From contig JNDT01002043.1 of assembly GCA_000697055.1 (NCBI GenBank), positions 1 to 64,000 of the forward strand: DNA of 64,000 bases. The letters run 5' to 3'. This DNA is from Saksenaea vasiformis B4078. Lineage: Eukaryota; Mucoromycota; Mucoromycetes; Mucorales; Saksenaeaceae. Shown here in pieces: positions 47,127-59,569 of the stretch. The notes under the pieces are model-generated. The model saw only the letters and a program-made list of their open reading frames with translations. It made no database searches and was not told the DNA's origin. Both the position numbers and the translations under genes were made by a program. How positions within the stretch are numbered: position 1 is the stretch's first letter; every line of letters starts with the position of its first letter.

Positions 47127-48490
47127 ATGGGAAACATTAGTTCTAAAAAACATAAAGATAGGCCGAGTGTCATTCGGACTGAAGTTCCTGACAATGAAGC
47201 ATCCGTCGCAACGGCGACTTCGCTTAATTCCATTCTTGTCAATTCCAACATGCCATCGACATCCTCATTTCCTAGCAATCCTGACAACATTACCTTGAAT
47301 CGTGAAAAAAACACAACTACAAATTCTCAAACACTCCAAGATCAAAATCAACTTACATTTTCATCGCAGAATCAGCTCACTGATACTTCGATGCGATCCA
47401 TCGGCCGGACGTTAGATATTGACGAATGCATCAATCGTTTACTGGAAGTTGGAATGAGTGGAAAAATATCAAAATCCATTTGTTTCCGAAACTCGGAGAT
47501 TGTTGCTATTTGTCAGGCAGCGCAAGAAGTGTTTATGAGCCAACCTGTAAGAATTGTAGCATTGATCGCACTTTACCGAAAGATGTTAGTCTTTGTTAGA
47601 GATTAATGCTCCAGTGAAGATTATGGGCGATATACATGGTCAATACCATGACTTGATCCGATTGTTTGAAATGGTACGGCAAAGGGTAGCATATATGGGT
47701 TCTAATAGTTGGATACATTAGGGTGGTTTTCCACCAGATTCCAATTATCTATTACTGGGCGACTATGTCGATCGTGGCAAGCAAAGTTTGGAGACAATTC
47801 TCCTATTATTTTGCTACAAGATTAAATTCCCTGAAAATTTTTTCTTACTGCGAGGCAATCACGAATGTGCCAATGTAACGCGAGGTACAATGGATAACAT
47901 GATATTCTATGCAATAACAGAAGACGTTAGTCTACGGATTTTACGATGAATGCAAAAGGAGAACAAATTTAAAAATCTGGAAGACTTTTATTGATGCTTT
48001 TAATACGCTTCCCATTGCAGCTTTGGTCGCAGGCAAGATTTTTTGCGTCCATGGAGGACTAAGTCCATCACTCAACTCGATGAACGATGTACGAAATATT
48101 ATACGACCTACGGACGTACCTGAATACGGACTACTGAATGATCTACTTTGGTCTGATCCTTCAGAAACTGCGTACGATTGGGAAGACAGCGAGCGAGGCG
48201 TCTCCTACTGTTATGGAAAAAAAATTGTCAACGAATTCTTAGCAAAATTTGATCTGGATCTAGTGTGTCGCGCACACATGGTTGTTGAAGATGGATACGA
48301 ATTTTTTAACGAGCGAACACTGGTGACAGTATTTTCAGCCCCCAATTATTGTGGCGAGTTTGACAATTTTGGAGCAATCATGAGCATCAATGAAGAGCTA
48401 TTATGCAGCTTTGAGTTACTTACACCTCTCGATCATCCGTCGGCAAAAGTATCAGCCTTGAACAAAATCACAGGACGACGACCAAGGTAA
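47127..48490 (+). CDS. PP1-like Ser/Thr phosphatase, PPZ type
   Basis: Exons are 47127-47546, 47590-47673, 47722-47884 and 47931-48490, 1227 nt and 408 aa. The start [12 protein letters not shown] carries Gly2 and Ser6, a myristoylation signal typical of PPZ phosphatases, and a Ser/Asn-rich extension of about 95 residues precedes the catalytic domain. Catalytic motifs: [16 protein letters not shown] (Asp154, His156), [49 protein letters not shown]-equivalent [14 protein letters not shown], and [15 protein letters not shown]. All metal and active-site residues are present. The extension is much shorter than in budding yeast Ppz1. PPZ phosphatases regulate potassium uptake, salt tolerance and cell-cycle entry. 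Confidence 0.9.
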
Positions 48491-50106
48491 CAAAATACAA
48501 TAATGCGATGCATTTGCTTATCATGAATCTAGTCCGCCCATGACGGAGATGACAGAAGAATAAATGAAAGTACCGCAATACAAATCAGAACTACAAAATA
48601 CATCATCCAATGTTCATTTGACGATAAATATCTACGGATTCCTTGGGATATGGCTGTACACTGTGTACAGATCAGTATACTCTCAGTCAGCAAAATCGTT
48701 GTCAGCAACCTTCATATAAAAAGTCTTTTTTTTATTGTTACATATGGATAGCGAACACTTACCCTTTTACTTGCTGGTATAAGCCCTAGTTGTGAGTGAC
48801 AAGGCAGATTGAAATAACTTCCCTCGTGAGCGACTTTGTGATGGCATCAGGAATACCAGGTAAGGCACTTCATCACTGATATTGCTCCTGCGTCTTGCAA
48901 ATCATTTCCATCCAGGTTGATGTATATGCTAAAATTATCAGACATGAATCTCCTCTCGTGGTTCATTGAATGGCAATTTACACGGCTCTGAATAAATTCT
49001 GCATTCATGAAGGAATTAAGTTCACGCTGAGAGAAAATATAATGCGCGTCGTTGGTATATCATTTATGAGAAGGAGTATAAATTTACATAAGTGAAACTT
49101 GGTTCTCCATAGGAGCAGAATCACATACAAAAAGAGAGCGGGACGACTACAAGAAGAAATCTCACCTCAACCAAGTCGAGCTATTAACTATACGGTTAGC
49201 TCATATCAATGCATCACTGCAATAGTACGTACTGCTTATATAAGGACCATCTGATCTCCAACTTCATTGAATTCTTCGACACTGCCTATCCAGGACAGTG
49301 TCGTTCAACTGTAGAATCGAAGTGTATCCTTGAATCTAACAGTAAGTATCATTAAAGGGCCGTCACAGCTGAGAAAACATCATATGAAGTACACGCAAAT
49401 ATACCTTCCTTTGTGAACGTTGAGGTCTCCGATCAGACGCGCATTTCAATTCTTGTTAAAAGCATCAAAGAGACACGAGAAAGCGCCACTGCGATAGACA
49501 AACTTAGTATTTACTTCTTGTAGACAATTCTGAAATTGCTTGTTGGGACTTCGACCCTAGAAGAGCTCATTTGTGCTCTAGCTTTTCACCTATTCTGCAG
49601 AAGTTTTGTCGCAAGTCTCCGACGCTGATTCCCAGTTCGTCGTAACTTCCTTGCTGCATTTGTAAATTGCACGTACCACCTGGCGAACTGGTAACACAGG
49701 CTTCAACATGACTCATGCACCATAAAGTTGCGCACAGCAATTCTCCATGACTGACTGTTCGTCGAGACCACAGAAGCAGTTAGTGAATATTCTAGCTGTA
49801 GAACACAGTAAGCACTACCTTGTTGCATTTGGATTTATTCTGTTACTGATTATGGTCGTCTATCGTTCTTTGCTGATTTTGCGGGGCGTCGACCTGAGCT
49901 AGGAACGATAACGATAATCTGTCTTCCATCATAGCTTAACTACTTTCTTCTGTATGCATCTATGCTTTGTGACCTGCCTCAAGCAATGTGCCTAGATGGC
50001 GCGTGCACAAACGAGCACAATAATCCAAAATATAGTTAAATTTTGGTTCTTGGCCTGTTCTCTTCGTCTATATTTTCTTCCCTTTCTCCCTCTCTTCTAT
50101 TACTTT
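48491..50106. other. Intergenic, no gene seen
   Basis: 1.6 kb without a recognisable coding exon, RNA gene or repeat. The last 70 bp are pyrimidine-rich and probably 5' UTR of the BTB gene; an in-frame ATG at 49996 would translate this leader as a hydrophobic stretch, which I do not believe. Confidence 0.45.
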
Positions 50107-52677
50107 ATGACTCGTCCCAGTGACGCATCACCATCTGCTGTGCGATCGCCCTCCCGCAGACCAGGTATGACGACTGAAACTATCGAACCGCGGTCCTCCG
50201 CAGGTTCATTTCACGCAATTGACCCACATTCTATGTTGAGAGATCTTACCCTATGCATCGACTTGCTCGATAATTTATCAGGAACTCACAGTCAATCGCG
50301 CATTTCAAAACTGGCAGACCATCCGCTAGCTGCTGACTCGACATTCGATACCGCCGGTAGTGGCTCATTGTCCTCCAACTTAACCGATGCTTCTACTCCA
50401 GCGCACCCTACAAAGTACGACTGGCGTTCGCACTCATTGGCAATGTGTCGCCATATCCTCACACGAGGATTACTTGATGGTATTGGGAGCGATGTCACTG
50501 TCCATGTGCCTGTGTGGGAGAAAAGTTACCGCCTTCACCGTTTGGTTTTGGACCAGAATCCATATTTTCAACTACTACTTCAGGGCGGTTTTCGGGAAGC
50601 ATCATCGGATAGTGTTGTTCTGAATTTTGAAAATAACCAGTTTATCACAGCTGAATCGTTTTACTTTGTCCTGTGTCGACTCTACGGCAAGGTTTCTGAA
50701 CCAGAGATTACACAGGACAATGTCCGACAAATATTGGCAACCTGTTCATTTTTCCAGCTGCACTCTATGTGTGATCTCTGTGTTGAGTATATCCTGAAGT
50801 CTTTGGATGAATATAATTTCGCAGAGTACCTCATCTTCGCGGATGAAAACCTTGTACATGGAAGTGAACGTATCTGCGAAGCCATTTTTACCTACCTTTG
50901 TCGGGAGGCCTATTCAATGGATAGGAGAAGAGCTGCCGCAGTACCCGCACGCTGGTTAAAGAAAGTAATCGAAAGTGACGCTTTCTGGGTGCCCAGGTAA
51001 AAAAAGAAAAAGGGAAAAATGACGCACATAATTCACAAGCTTTTCATCACACAGTGAATATGAACGTTATCAGTTTGCCTATCAGGTATTGATGATTTGC
51101 TATAAATACGATTGTGCAGAGGCAGTTCCAGATGCCGAAAGGAAAAGCGACGGATTAAACTCATTTTCCGAATGCACAACTGTTGTTGTTAATAACGGCG
51201 AAAAGTTACACGTTGTTCGCTCCGCTTCGACAGACACTACGGACGGTGCCCAAAAATATTCGAGCTTTGCATCATCACCCGCTAACAATGATTCGTGCAT
51301 TTCTTACGAAGTAACATCCGATGAAACAGAGAGTACAGAGGAGGAAGAACAAGTTGGACCTGTCTACCCTTTTGTAGAAAAGGACTTGGAGATGTTTCAA
51401 GAGATGTTTTGCCAGTCTATTTACTACATGCATATGACATTCGAGCAACTAGAAACCATCTCCAAGGATATAAACCCTTTCACGAACGAACGACTAGTAC
51501 CAGAGAACGTCCTCAAAGATGCGCTTTGGGATCAGATACAGATGCGCACACAGATAGAGAATGCGGGTGAACAACGAACAGAACTAGGCTTCACAACTTC
51601 TACATTAGAAGATGAGAAAGCGGACAAAACACTGGACCCTATTTCCACCTCAGCTTCCAGCGTATCAAGTAAGAACAAACCGTACCTTATTCCGACAGAC
51701 GATACAACGACCTATACAGGTGAATCTGCATTCTCATGGGCAACATCATCATCGTCTACTGAAAGAAAATGCTCGGACACTGCAAAATCTAATATGAAAA
51801 AAGACGACAAAGGCAAGACAAAATCGGGCACCAAACAGCATTCTATCTATCCTCCATTTCGGTTTAGCGTCGAATTCTCGGATGTCTCGAGCTTAAAGCA
51901 AGGCGTGCGTGTCTACTCTAAAACAGTGTTTTATGCAGGGTATTTATCAAACTTATTTCTTTCTGATACAATAGAGACTGATCAAATGAGCTAGATCGAA
52001 CTGGAACATGTATATCCAAAAGACTCGATCACAAAAAAAGGGTGTTCTTCAGCTTGGCGTCTATCTCCACCGACAGTCTGTGCCATACGGCCCATGCAGT
52101 CATTTCAATGTAGCCAGTATTAGTGATACTGCAATGCCAACACAACAATCTAGAAACACAAGACGAACTTCGCAGGACGGTTCATCGTTTTCGCGATACA
52201 TTGATCGGCGCAAGATCGTTCGAACATGGTTCAAAATATTCTCCCCTTCGCGCGATCCAAAGCACACGTTGACGCTGTTCCAGAGTAGCCCTGACAATTT
52301 CTCACTTCTACAGAGTTGGGTAAGAGCAAACGTACTTCATTTGGATTTTACCGCTCATCGGTTACCCTTAGGGCTGGAGAAGTGCGACGCTTTGCGCAGA
52401 TGAATCAGCTACAGCTTCTGCTGGAGACATTTCCAGAGGAAGCGATGAAGGTCGACATATGTCATCATCTCAGCTTATTCCGCCACCTCCACTTCATGCG
52501 ACAGTGCCACTGTTATATTCTCCGGTCTTACCACCCAATCCATTACAATACCATCAAAGTTCACACGATTCTAGAGGAACGAAAAATGGCGCTGCTCCTT
52601 CTAACGTCAATGTTGGACCAACTACATCAAGCCCCAGATCAACTTTGAGGTTCTCAGTTGTGATGGGCCATATCTAA
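50107..52677 (+). CDS. BTB/POZ domain protein, germ cell-less-like
   Basis: Exons are 50107-50996, 51055-51939, 51995-52319 and 52372-52677, 2406 nt and 801 aa. After a Ser/Pro-rich N-terminus comes a BTB fold at roughly residues 115-240: GLLDGIGSDVTVHVPVWEKS, YRLHRLVLDQNPYFQLLLQG, FYFVLCRLYG, then a BACK-like helical region (LATCSFFQLHSMCDLCVEYI). A second conserved module (YPPFRFSVEFSDVSSLKQGV, LQLGVYLHRQS, FKIFSPSRDP, QSWGWRS) follows a disordered acidic linker, and the tail is Pro/Ser-rich. The layout recalls germ cell-less type BTB proteins, which are usually Cullin-3 substrate adaptors at the nuclear envelope; function here is inferred only. Splice phases agree throughout. Confidence 0.82.
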
Positions 52678-53013
52678 TGCCTGATATCCACTCCGCTTTC
52701 TGTCAGATATATTATTTTCCTTCCATTTATCCCTGAGTTCTTTGTATTTATGCAGGATGCGACATATCACTTATCTTAATGCAGAACATTCTTAGCTGTA
52801 ACTCATTGGAGATAGCGGTATGGCTGACAGGTTTGACCAGTTACTGTGTGCATTTTTTCAGGATGAGTTTCGTACAACTAGTTCATCTACTAATTATGAT
52901 ATACTACTGCAATTTCTTTTATTCATACGATACGTTTTCCACTTATTTACATCACGCAGACTGAGTCACCGAGAATCTGTCATTCATCAATCTCCATCAT
53001 GTCATCAGTATTA
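52678..53013. other. 3' spacer, convergent genes
   Basis: About 335 bp between the BTB gene and the stop of the small minus-strand gene. Open but unremarkable frames; nothing supported. Confidence 0.45.
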
Positions 53014-53621
53014 CTAGTTACACACGGTGGTGTAAAGGACGACGATGATGAGGACAACGCTTGCAAAAGCGATGCGGCTTCTCTTCGTAACGCTGTCTCC
53101 CATTCTAACCTATCTCTCCTTCTCTTTTCTTCTTTTCAGGAAAGACTGACGATATAGCACAGACACTTACCCTAGTCTCATTGGTAATTTCCTCAGATCG
53201 ATCAGATGACCTTGGGAGATGTAAATATCTCATATATACAGCCAGTGCGAACAGACACTTACACCGTGGAGGGCTGCAACACGCATTCCGGAATCCTTGG
53301 CTTGGTCTCACCCGGGTGCATCTCCATAGGCAACATATTTCCGTTAACAAATGTATCCACCAACGTTATACCCTCGATGTCAATTATTATGTCACCTTCT
53401 TCACTATTTTGATCGTCTGCCAAGTATTTGTCAATGTCATCTATGCGCACAGTGTGCGATGACTGCATTGGTCCCTGCGTTGAATTAGGCTTGTCATACG
53501 AAGAGCTGCTTAGCGACATGGCTTCCATATCTCTCAGGAAACTTTCAGAGATAAATCTTTTCGCATGAGAACCCTGATCGTGCTCCAATGTTGGCGAATG
53601 CATTCGTTTATAACAAGTCAT
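53014..53621 (-). CDS. Small acidic protein with C-terminal membrane anchor, unknown
   Basis: A model of three exons (53263-53621, 53171-53228 and 53014-53109; 513 nt, 170 aa) fits phase and splice sites. I do not recognise the family. The N-terminal part is polar with Ser and Asp/Glu runs (DIDKYLADDQNSEEGDIIID); the third exon encodes basic residues then one hydrophobic helix (IAFASVVLIIVVLYTTVC) ending two codons before the stop, so a tail-anchored topology is likely. Intron 1 would be only 34 nt, shorter than any other in this window, and both introns begin with the same GTAAGTGTCTGT. That makes the model tentative. The start may be the first or a later methionine. Confidence 0.45.
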
Positions 53622-54109
53622 TGAATAAAGCCGAAGTACAATGAAATTGTTACTCAGTGTTACTGTGACAGTGCACTCAAAAGGATGATGACAAATTTAG
53701 AAGTTGTGCTGGCCCAGAAATCAGCTGTCTTATGCAAGGATCCAACTAAGCTTGGCAAACTATGAATGCCAAAGGCTTTTTCTTTTGAAGAAAAAGCAAT
53801 TCTATCTAGAGTATTATGCTATACTTGATGCTCTGTCATGCGGTGTCGTTAATTTGAGACGCCTGGGCTCTTCATCTCGATATTGATCCCCAAAAGCTTA
53901 GTTGAATATCTGCCGACTATAGATTTGACACTCCATAGCACTGCAGCCGCACGAAGCGCCATAAGCATGAAATGATTTGCTGCAGAATGCCAAACCTTAT
54001 TTTAGGAACATCGACAATGCCCCACCTTGCCTCCTGTGCATGACAACTGCTTTCTTAACGGCATCGTGATGAGATCGCAGCATTTCCCGAGATAAAGAAC
54101 AGAATGTAT
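53622..54109. other. Intergenic, no gene seen
   Basis: About 490 bp between two minus-strand genes: 3' flank of the sulfhydryl oxidase gene and upstream region of the small membrane protein gene. Nothing else recognised. Confidence 0.45.
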
Positions 54110-54735
54110 TCAAACTGCAGTTTCTTCACAGCCGCAGCTGTACTTTTCTGCAATAGTGCTGCAGTCAAACTGATCTTTACCTAGCCGTTCGTTCACCTTG
54201 TTATGGATGAAACATGCCCATTGAGACGCAGCAGCCCTGGAAGATGTTTGTGGGGGAAAATCGTTGAGCAGTGTCTGAAAGTGCGTGGCACTACAAATAG
54301 GAAGAAGTCTCGTATTACTTGCGATTTTCATATGCGCGGTTTTACCATTCACCACATGGGTACAATCTTGAAAGTAGCCCAATAAACTGCGTCAGGGCCT
54401 CCCGCTCACCCTCCGTCGGGTTCTCAGGATATCGTGCCATCATTGTATGAAGTAGCTGGATAAACATTTGTCACTCAATCCTATGAATATTGATTCATAC
54501 CTTCCATGTTGATCGACCAAGTTCAGCTCTAAAACTTGATTAGAGGAATAATGACTAGTTTCTTTGCTTACTTGATGGTAGCGTTCCCAAGATGACCCAT
54601 GATCACGCTGTTATCCTCTTCATGCGCTGAGCTTGACGTGTAGACCTTGATTTCATCACGCGGTGATAAAAGATATATAGATGCAAATCCTAAAATGAGA
54701 CATGCTACAAATGATGCCAAGACAACGATGCGCAT
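54110..54735 (-). CDS. ERV2: FAD-linked sulfhydryl oxidase, Erv2-like
   Basis: Exons are 54572-54735, 54501-54528, 54346-54455 and 54110-54290, 483 nt and 160 aa. An N-terminal membrane anchor or signal (VVLASFVACLILGFASIYLL) suggests ER localisation as in Erv2 rather than the mitochondrial Erv1. The Erv/ALR fold follows: AELGRSTWKLLHTMMARYPE, EGEREALTQFIGLLSRLYPC, with the redox CGEC at Cys98-Cys101 (the second cysteine codon is split by an intron), THFQTLLNDFPPQTSSRAAA, SQWACFIHNKVNERLGKDQF and the structural cysteine pair near DCSTIAEKYSCGC. The enzyme makes disulfides with O2 and can feed protein disulfide isomerase. Start chosen at MRIVVLAS; an upstream ATG at 54816 would place the anchor internally. 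Confidence 0.9.
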
Positions 54736-55354
54736 ATCACGATGAAGGGAACGTGTGAGACAGTTGGGGCACCACGGATCTCCTCTTGGACACGCTAAAA
54801 TATTCAAGCGGAGCACATATTACTGTGACAGTGGCTCATTCATATGAACTGATTGTATCATGCCCGACTGCAGCTAAAGCCAAATGGTCGGAAAACGCCA
54901 TAAAACCAGTTTGCAAAATGTGTAAAATACAAATCTTATTTATATAGTACTCGAGTGTTACGTTTCTAATGATTTACACAGGAAGGTTTTTAAGGGAAGA
55001 GCATTAGGGAGCGCGTACCAAAGGTGTATGATTTCAACGGTATGCAGATCTCAGAAGCCCGATATCTGACTTCATATGCAGACGTCTGTGCGTAGGGAGC
55101 AAATGTACAGCTACTGACGTACACTAATCGTCGCAAATATCGGTTTCCTCCCGACTAACATCCTGTAGAGGATTTGTCCAACCTTCATGCGGGGTGTCCA
55201 GATCATCTCTGTTTTACAGAGGAGTTTATGGGTATGAGTACGAATAACTTGTTAAGGAGGCGCTGCAAGATACAGCAAAATGCAAACGCTATCAAGATCG
55301 TAGCCTAACTTAATGCGACTAGAGACCCTCCCGTTAAATCCTATCCAAAGTGCC
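54736..55354. other. Intergenic between ERV2-like and CDF genes
   Basis: About 620 bp, upstream of the sulfhydryl oxidase and downstream of the metal transporter. No coding exon recognised. Confidence 0.45.
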
Positions 55355-56862
55355 TCACTGTCCGCCAAAGCCAACACCTTCAACAACTCTCCTATGCTCG
55401 ATTTCGTGCTCCGCAGAGTAATCCAAATGCACAAATGCGCGCTCCACGTTCTCCATCATTTCCAAAGCATCCTGCAGAGCCTCACCAACATCATGAGCCT
55501 CTTGAAGAGGACAATCCGGTGGCAACACGATATCAACTTCCACCAGCAATCGATCACCAATGTAGTATGCACGGACCTGGTTTGACCTATTCAATACGAA
55601 AACATTCTTTTTGTATCTTTAGACCCACCGTGTCCACAGCCACAATCTTTTTCGAGAATCGATAGGCCATGTAAGTTAACTGTTTAATATCGTCAGCACT
55701 GGCGGCTTCTCCCGTTAGGCGTCGAATGTTTTCTATCATGCTGTTAAAAACAAGAGGCGAACAAAACAGGTAAGGTATTTACCTAACAGGATACCCATCC
55801 ATTCATAAATGATATAGATGGATAGGATAATAGCGCCCACGGGATCAAGCCATGGCCAGTTTGCCCAGATCCCTGTGTTTTAACGTTAGTGGTAAGATAA
55901 AATAGGTAAACAGATCTTACCGACGACAGGGAATAGTGTACTTGCAATGCTGAACACCACATCATTTTCATGATCGTGAGCTAACGCATCCACACTGGAA
56001 CTTCCTTTAATACTTGCACACCAACCCCAGAGGGCAGCTTTCATGATGATATTTACGCCAAGTAGAGCGAGTGCCGGAAGGCTCAGGTCTAACTCCTCAC
56101 CCATTTTTCCAGGGTCCGTTAGACGTTCAACAGATGAAATGAGCACCTGCGAAAAGGAAGTGGTAATGACAACAGCAAATACAATGATACCAAGGGGTTC
56201 CATGCGCGACTACTCCAGCATATCAACGATTATCCTCACTGATAAAACTGACTTACCTTGCCCACCGGATAGGTGTAAAAGTCCTTTCGCCGGATAATAC
56301 GAATTGTAAAAAAGATAATAGCATTACTGACAATATCTAAAAAGCTCTCGAATGCTGATGCAAGAATTGCCATCGATCCCGAGAAAAAAGCAAGAAAGAG
56401 TTTGGTAGCAAACAAGGCAATATTCGCTACGAACGACAAATTGATGGCAAGATGGATTATCCACAAGGGCGAGGTTTTTTCTGATTTCTTCAAAAGAGGG
56501 CTGCCTTCATCTCGGGATTGGTTTTCTTCATCTGTCACAGACAAAGTCGAGCCGTAATCGTGTCTAATAACTTTTCCACGCTGCAGAGACTCGACCACAT
56601 GGTCTACTTCCACAAACCGATCAATCATTTCATTTTGCCGCTAACAAGGAAAAGCTATCCGTTATCTGTTCAAAATAAATAGGGTGTTTACCTTGTAAAA
56701 CTGGCGAAGCTTTTTGTTTTTTATACGGGCGAGATCCTCGTCTGGAACACGAAGAGCACTAAATTCAACAGGCGGTGGCAATGCAGACGATGCAATGGAG
56801 CTAATGGAATGCCGTCTCCCACTCCTGTGTGAACAAACATCCGTGTCCAGAAACGACGACAT
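55355..56862 (-). CDS. Cation diffusion facilitator (CDF) metal transporter
   Basis: Exons are 56692-56862, 56257-56640, 55921-56209, 55783-55872, 55629-55732 and 55355-55576, 1260 nt and 419 aa. The N-terminal cytosolic part includes LRQFYKRQNEMIDRFVEVD, common to fungal FieF/MMT-like CDF proteins. Membrane helices follow: LSFVANIALFATKLFLAFFS with AFESFLDIVSNAIIFFTIRI (first metal-site helix), RMEPLGIIVFAVVITTSF, LALLGVNIIMKAALWGWC, then the second metal-site helix with DALAHDHENDVVFSIAST, and WLDPVGAIILSIYIIYEWMG. The C-terminal ferredoxin-like domain starts NIRRLTGEAAS and contains VRAYYIGDRLLVEVDIVLPP. It exports divalent metals (Zn, Fe or Mn) from the cytosol using the proton gradient; the exact metal cannot be told from sequence alone. 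Confidence 0.9.
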
Positions 56863-57619
56863 GGAAGAAGAGTAAAATTTCGTGTCCCAAGAAAGGAAGA
56901 TAAAAAAATTGATGTTGATTGTTACCCAAACAGATGATCGGCGTTTGCAGCGGCAGGAAAAAAAACACGCACGTACACGAAACGGAAATTCAATAGCAAC
57001 TTATGAAGAGAAATTCCATCAGCTAAATAGCGCAATCTCCCAGTTGAATATTTAAGTATGACTCTTCATCAATTCCCCAATGGAAGCGTACTTTTACGAA
57101 ATGTGACGGAACCGTACACAACAAGGGTGTTACGAGTGGCGTATTTGCCTTGTCAAAACAGAACAAGTGGGACAAACCCCTTTTCGCATATCTCGTTCGT
57201 TTACAAAACGAATGCGTTCTTTATCAGATGCGTCTATTTCCGGCAACGTGCATATTACCTACTTTCCCTCGGGTTGGCCGCCGCCGGATAAATTCCCCTT
57301 GTGGTCAGTAATCTACAAATGTCCGTTTATTTTTCCGCTCTTTGGATACAGTTCTCTTTTTCTTGTCACTTAGCCAAACTGTTTGCGTGTAAACTCGCAT
57401 AACCGATTCTGACAAGATGTTTCCAGTTTTCCAAACTTTCGGTCTCTACGTTACTAAACAAAAAGGGGATGCACAACCAAAATATTGCCTATAGAGCCAA
57501 CCAAAGGAAGCCATTATCTAGCTAGCTAGACGCCCGCGGAGATCCGGCTCAAAACGAGCGTTTCGGGAAGTGAAATTGATTGAATACAAAGCTAATGGAT
57601 ATCTTGACATCTCACCATA
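56863..57619. other. Upstream region of CDF gene, otherwise empty
   Basis: About 750 bp with no supported gene; the first part is presumably the promoter of the CDF transporter gene. Confidence 0.45.
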
Positions 57620-58830
57620 CTGTTTATTGAACAAGTTTTGACGCTAATCTGTATGAATTTTGCGTCCATGAGGAGCTACTTTTACGCTAAAAAAAAAAAA
57701 GGAATCGAGTGTGTTTTCGTTAATACATACGTTGGCAACAAATTCATACACTACTTACATCAATGCGAGCCCTCGATGGACGCGAAATTCATATAGGCAG
57801 CATAAAAATTTGTTCATGGTTAGTAAATGGGAAAATATCTGGATGTCATTTTACTTAACCCCGAAGGGTAATTCCATGAATTCACGGTGGCCGCACCCCG
57901 CACCCTGATGGGTGGGAGTGAGAGAGTGGAGAAGGTTGGCACTGAAAGTGACCAATTGTAACGCATTGCAGAGGACTTGAAGCGATACAACGTCCAGCGA
58001 TCTATTGTACAAGATGAGTGATACTGAGCGCGACAACATTTACCTTACTTACTTAAGTGATGGGTAAAGACGCCACCACAGCCGAGACGGTTCGCGACAG
58101 AGGTCATACAGGCTAAACGATAGATTAAAAGACATGACACTATGGGAAAAGAACTATGACGCTTGACGTAAATCTAACATAAATTTAATTTGTATAACAC
58201 AATATAACAGAACATAACACATTATAAACAGTGTGGTATGCATGACACAAATCTAACGTAAATCTAACGTAAGCCTAATATACGTCTAATGATAAAGAAA
58301 GTGAAAGAAAACAAGTATGAATATGGTTTCAGTAAACAGATATCGAATACAGTTGTAGAACGCGTGTATGAACAAAGAGACCTGCCCTTTTCTTTAAATC
58401 TAACAAAAATCTAGCGGAAATCTGAGATCAAAATATAACACAGATCTAACATCATCCGAAAATTGTTAGATTTGCGTTATATTCTGACTTTAGATTTCTG
58501 TTAGATTTCTATGCGATTCATGTTATGCTTTTTCCCATAGTGTGAATGATCCTGTATGTATACAGATTGGCATCCTTACAGGGGATGTAAAGTGAACAGA
58601 GCCAAAGAAAAAAAAAAGAATTCATGCGTTCCCTTATATACGGTCACTTTATGCGTTCCGATTGATGCGTTGGGGAACCTATTACAATGGACCAGCGCAA
58701 TACACCTTTGATTCAGAAGCAAACGTATCTGCTTCTCTGTGCAGAGATCCACTGCTCCTCACCGCAAGATTGAGTTGATGTCGACGCAAAGTAATATTTG
58801 GATGACGTGAACGAGTACTCAAAATCTAGT
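57620..58830 (-). repeat. Dispersed repeat family, copy C (interrupted)
   Basis: Inverted relative to copies A and B. It begins with CTGTTTATTGAAC (reverse of their right end), includes CCTCGATGGACGCG, GTTAGTAAATGGG, TTAACCCCGAAGGG and a GC-rich CACCCCGCACCC centre, continues with ACAGGCTAAACGATAGA and GACATGA, is cut by a CACTA-type MITE (58138-58542), and resumes with TGAATGATCCTG, ACAGAGCCAAAGAA and TACTCAAAATC. Without the MITE it is about 0.8 kb, like copies A and B. It covers both family ends, so these ends are probably real element boundaries. Confidence 0.7.
58138..58542. mobile_element. 405-bp MITE, CACTA-type, inside repeat copy C
   Basis: Terminal inverted repeats CACTATGGGAAAA ... 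TTTTCCCATAGTG (13 bp perfect) flanked on both sides by TGA (58135-58137, 58543-58545). The interior is full of short subterminal repeats AAATCTAAC / GTTAGATTT in both orientations, the usual arrangement of transposase-binding sites in CACTA elements. No coding capacity. The uninterrupted site is visible in copy B of the host repeat (reverse strand GACATGAATGACC), which shows the TGA once. It differs from the 137-bp MITE at 19.5 kb in all but the first eight bases (CACTATGG) of the ends. Confidence 0.85.
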
Positions 58831-59569
58831 GTTTCTGTTGATGGAGAACCACTTGAAACCGTGCACACGAGCACTTATCTTGCGATCCATGTAAACGGAG
58901 TTTGTAAATGATCCTGTCTGACACAATATGGTGTTCCGCCGTATGCTGCGCTGCTCGTCTCTATAAGTCCACAATAAGCTTTATCCTGGGTTCCCTGGAT
59001 GGCAACACACAGAGGGCTCTCTGGGTACCTTTCTTCTAGTACAGTCTTTGAGTTTAACTGTCGTCAAGAATTGACATGCGCAGTTGTTCTCATTCACAGC
59101 ATTTGAAGTGTCTAGTCCGCGTGGGGAATGTATAGATGTGACGTAGATGATTCATTCATGCAGCATGACTTGACAAAAGGTCAGTAGGATGGCGTAAATT
59201 TCGGTTCAGGCACCAAGATAAAAGATCGTACTGTTACTACAAAATTAACGATCCCTTTATCCTGATGCACTAAGTCTGTTTTATATAATGGTGTAATACT
59301 TGTAGAAAGGTCATCTACTGTACGAGAAGGTGGGAAGCCACACTTACGGCTTAAAAACTCCACGAGGGTTTTGTAGATAACCATCACAACTAGGAGGTTA
59401 TCCTTTGATAAGTAAAACACGTAGCTTGTTTAGTAAGTATCTAGAGTCGTAAGCACTTTTTTTTACACTGAGCTATATGAATTTCTCATACAAGGTCGCG
59501 CTGAGGACAGGATAGGATATACAAGAATTCCTACTTTATTAGATCAACTTTTCTCCTAGACTGACGCAA
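58831..59569. other. Unassigned DNA between repeat copies C and D
   Basis: No gene recognised. The minus frame 59181-59420 is open for 79 codons but lacks any domain. Confidence 0.4.

Noticed and set aside
49996..50106. N-terminal extension of the BTB protein
   Set aside because: The extension translates a pyrimidine-rich leader into an artificial hydrophobic stretch; the ATG at 50107 is the better start.
57860..57920. Hammerhead-ribozyme-like CTGATG in the GC-rich centre of copy C
   Set aside because: The full CTGANGA core and the GAAA box are absent, and the motif is not kept in copies A and B.
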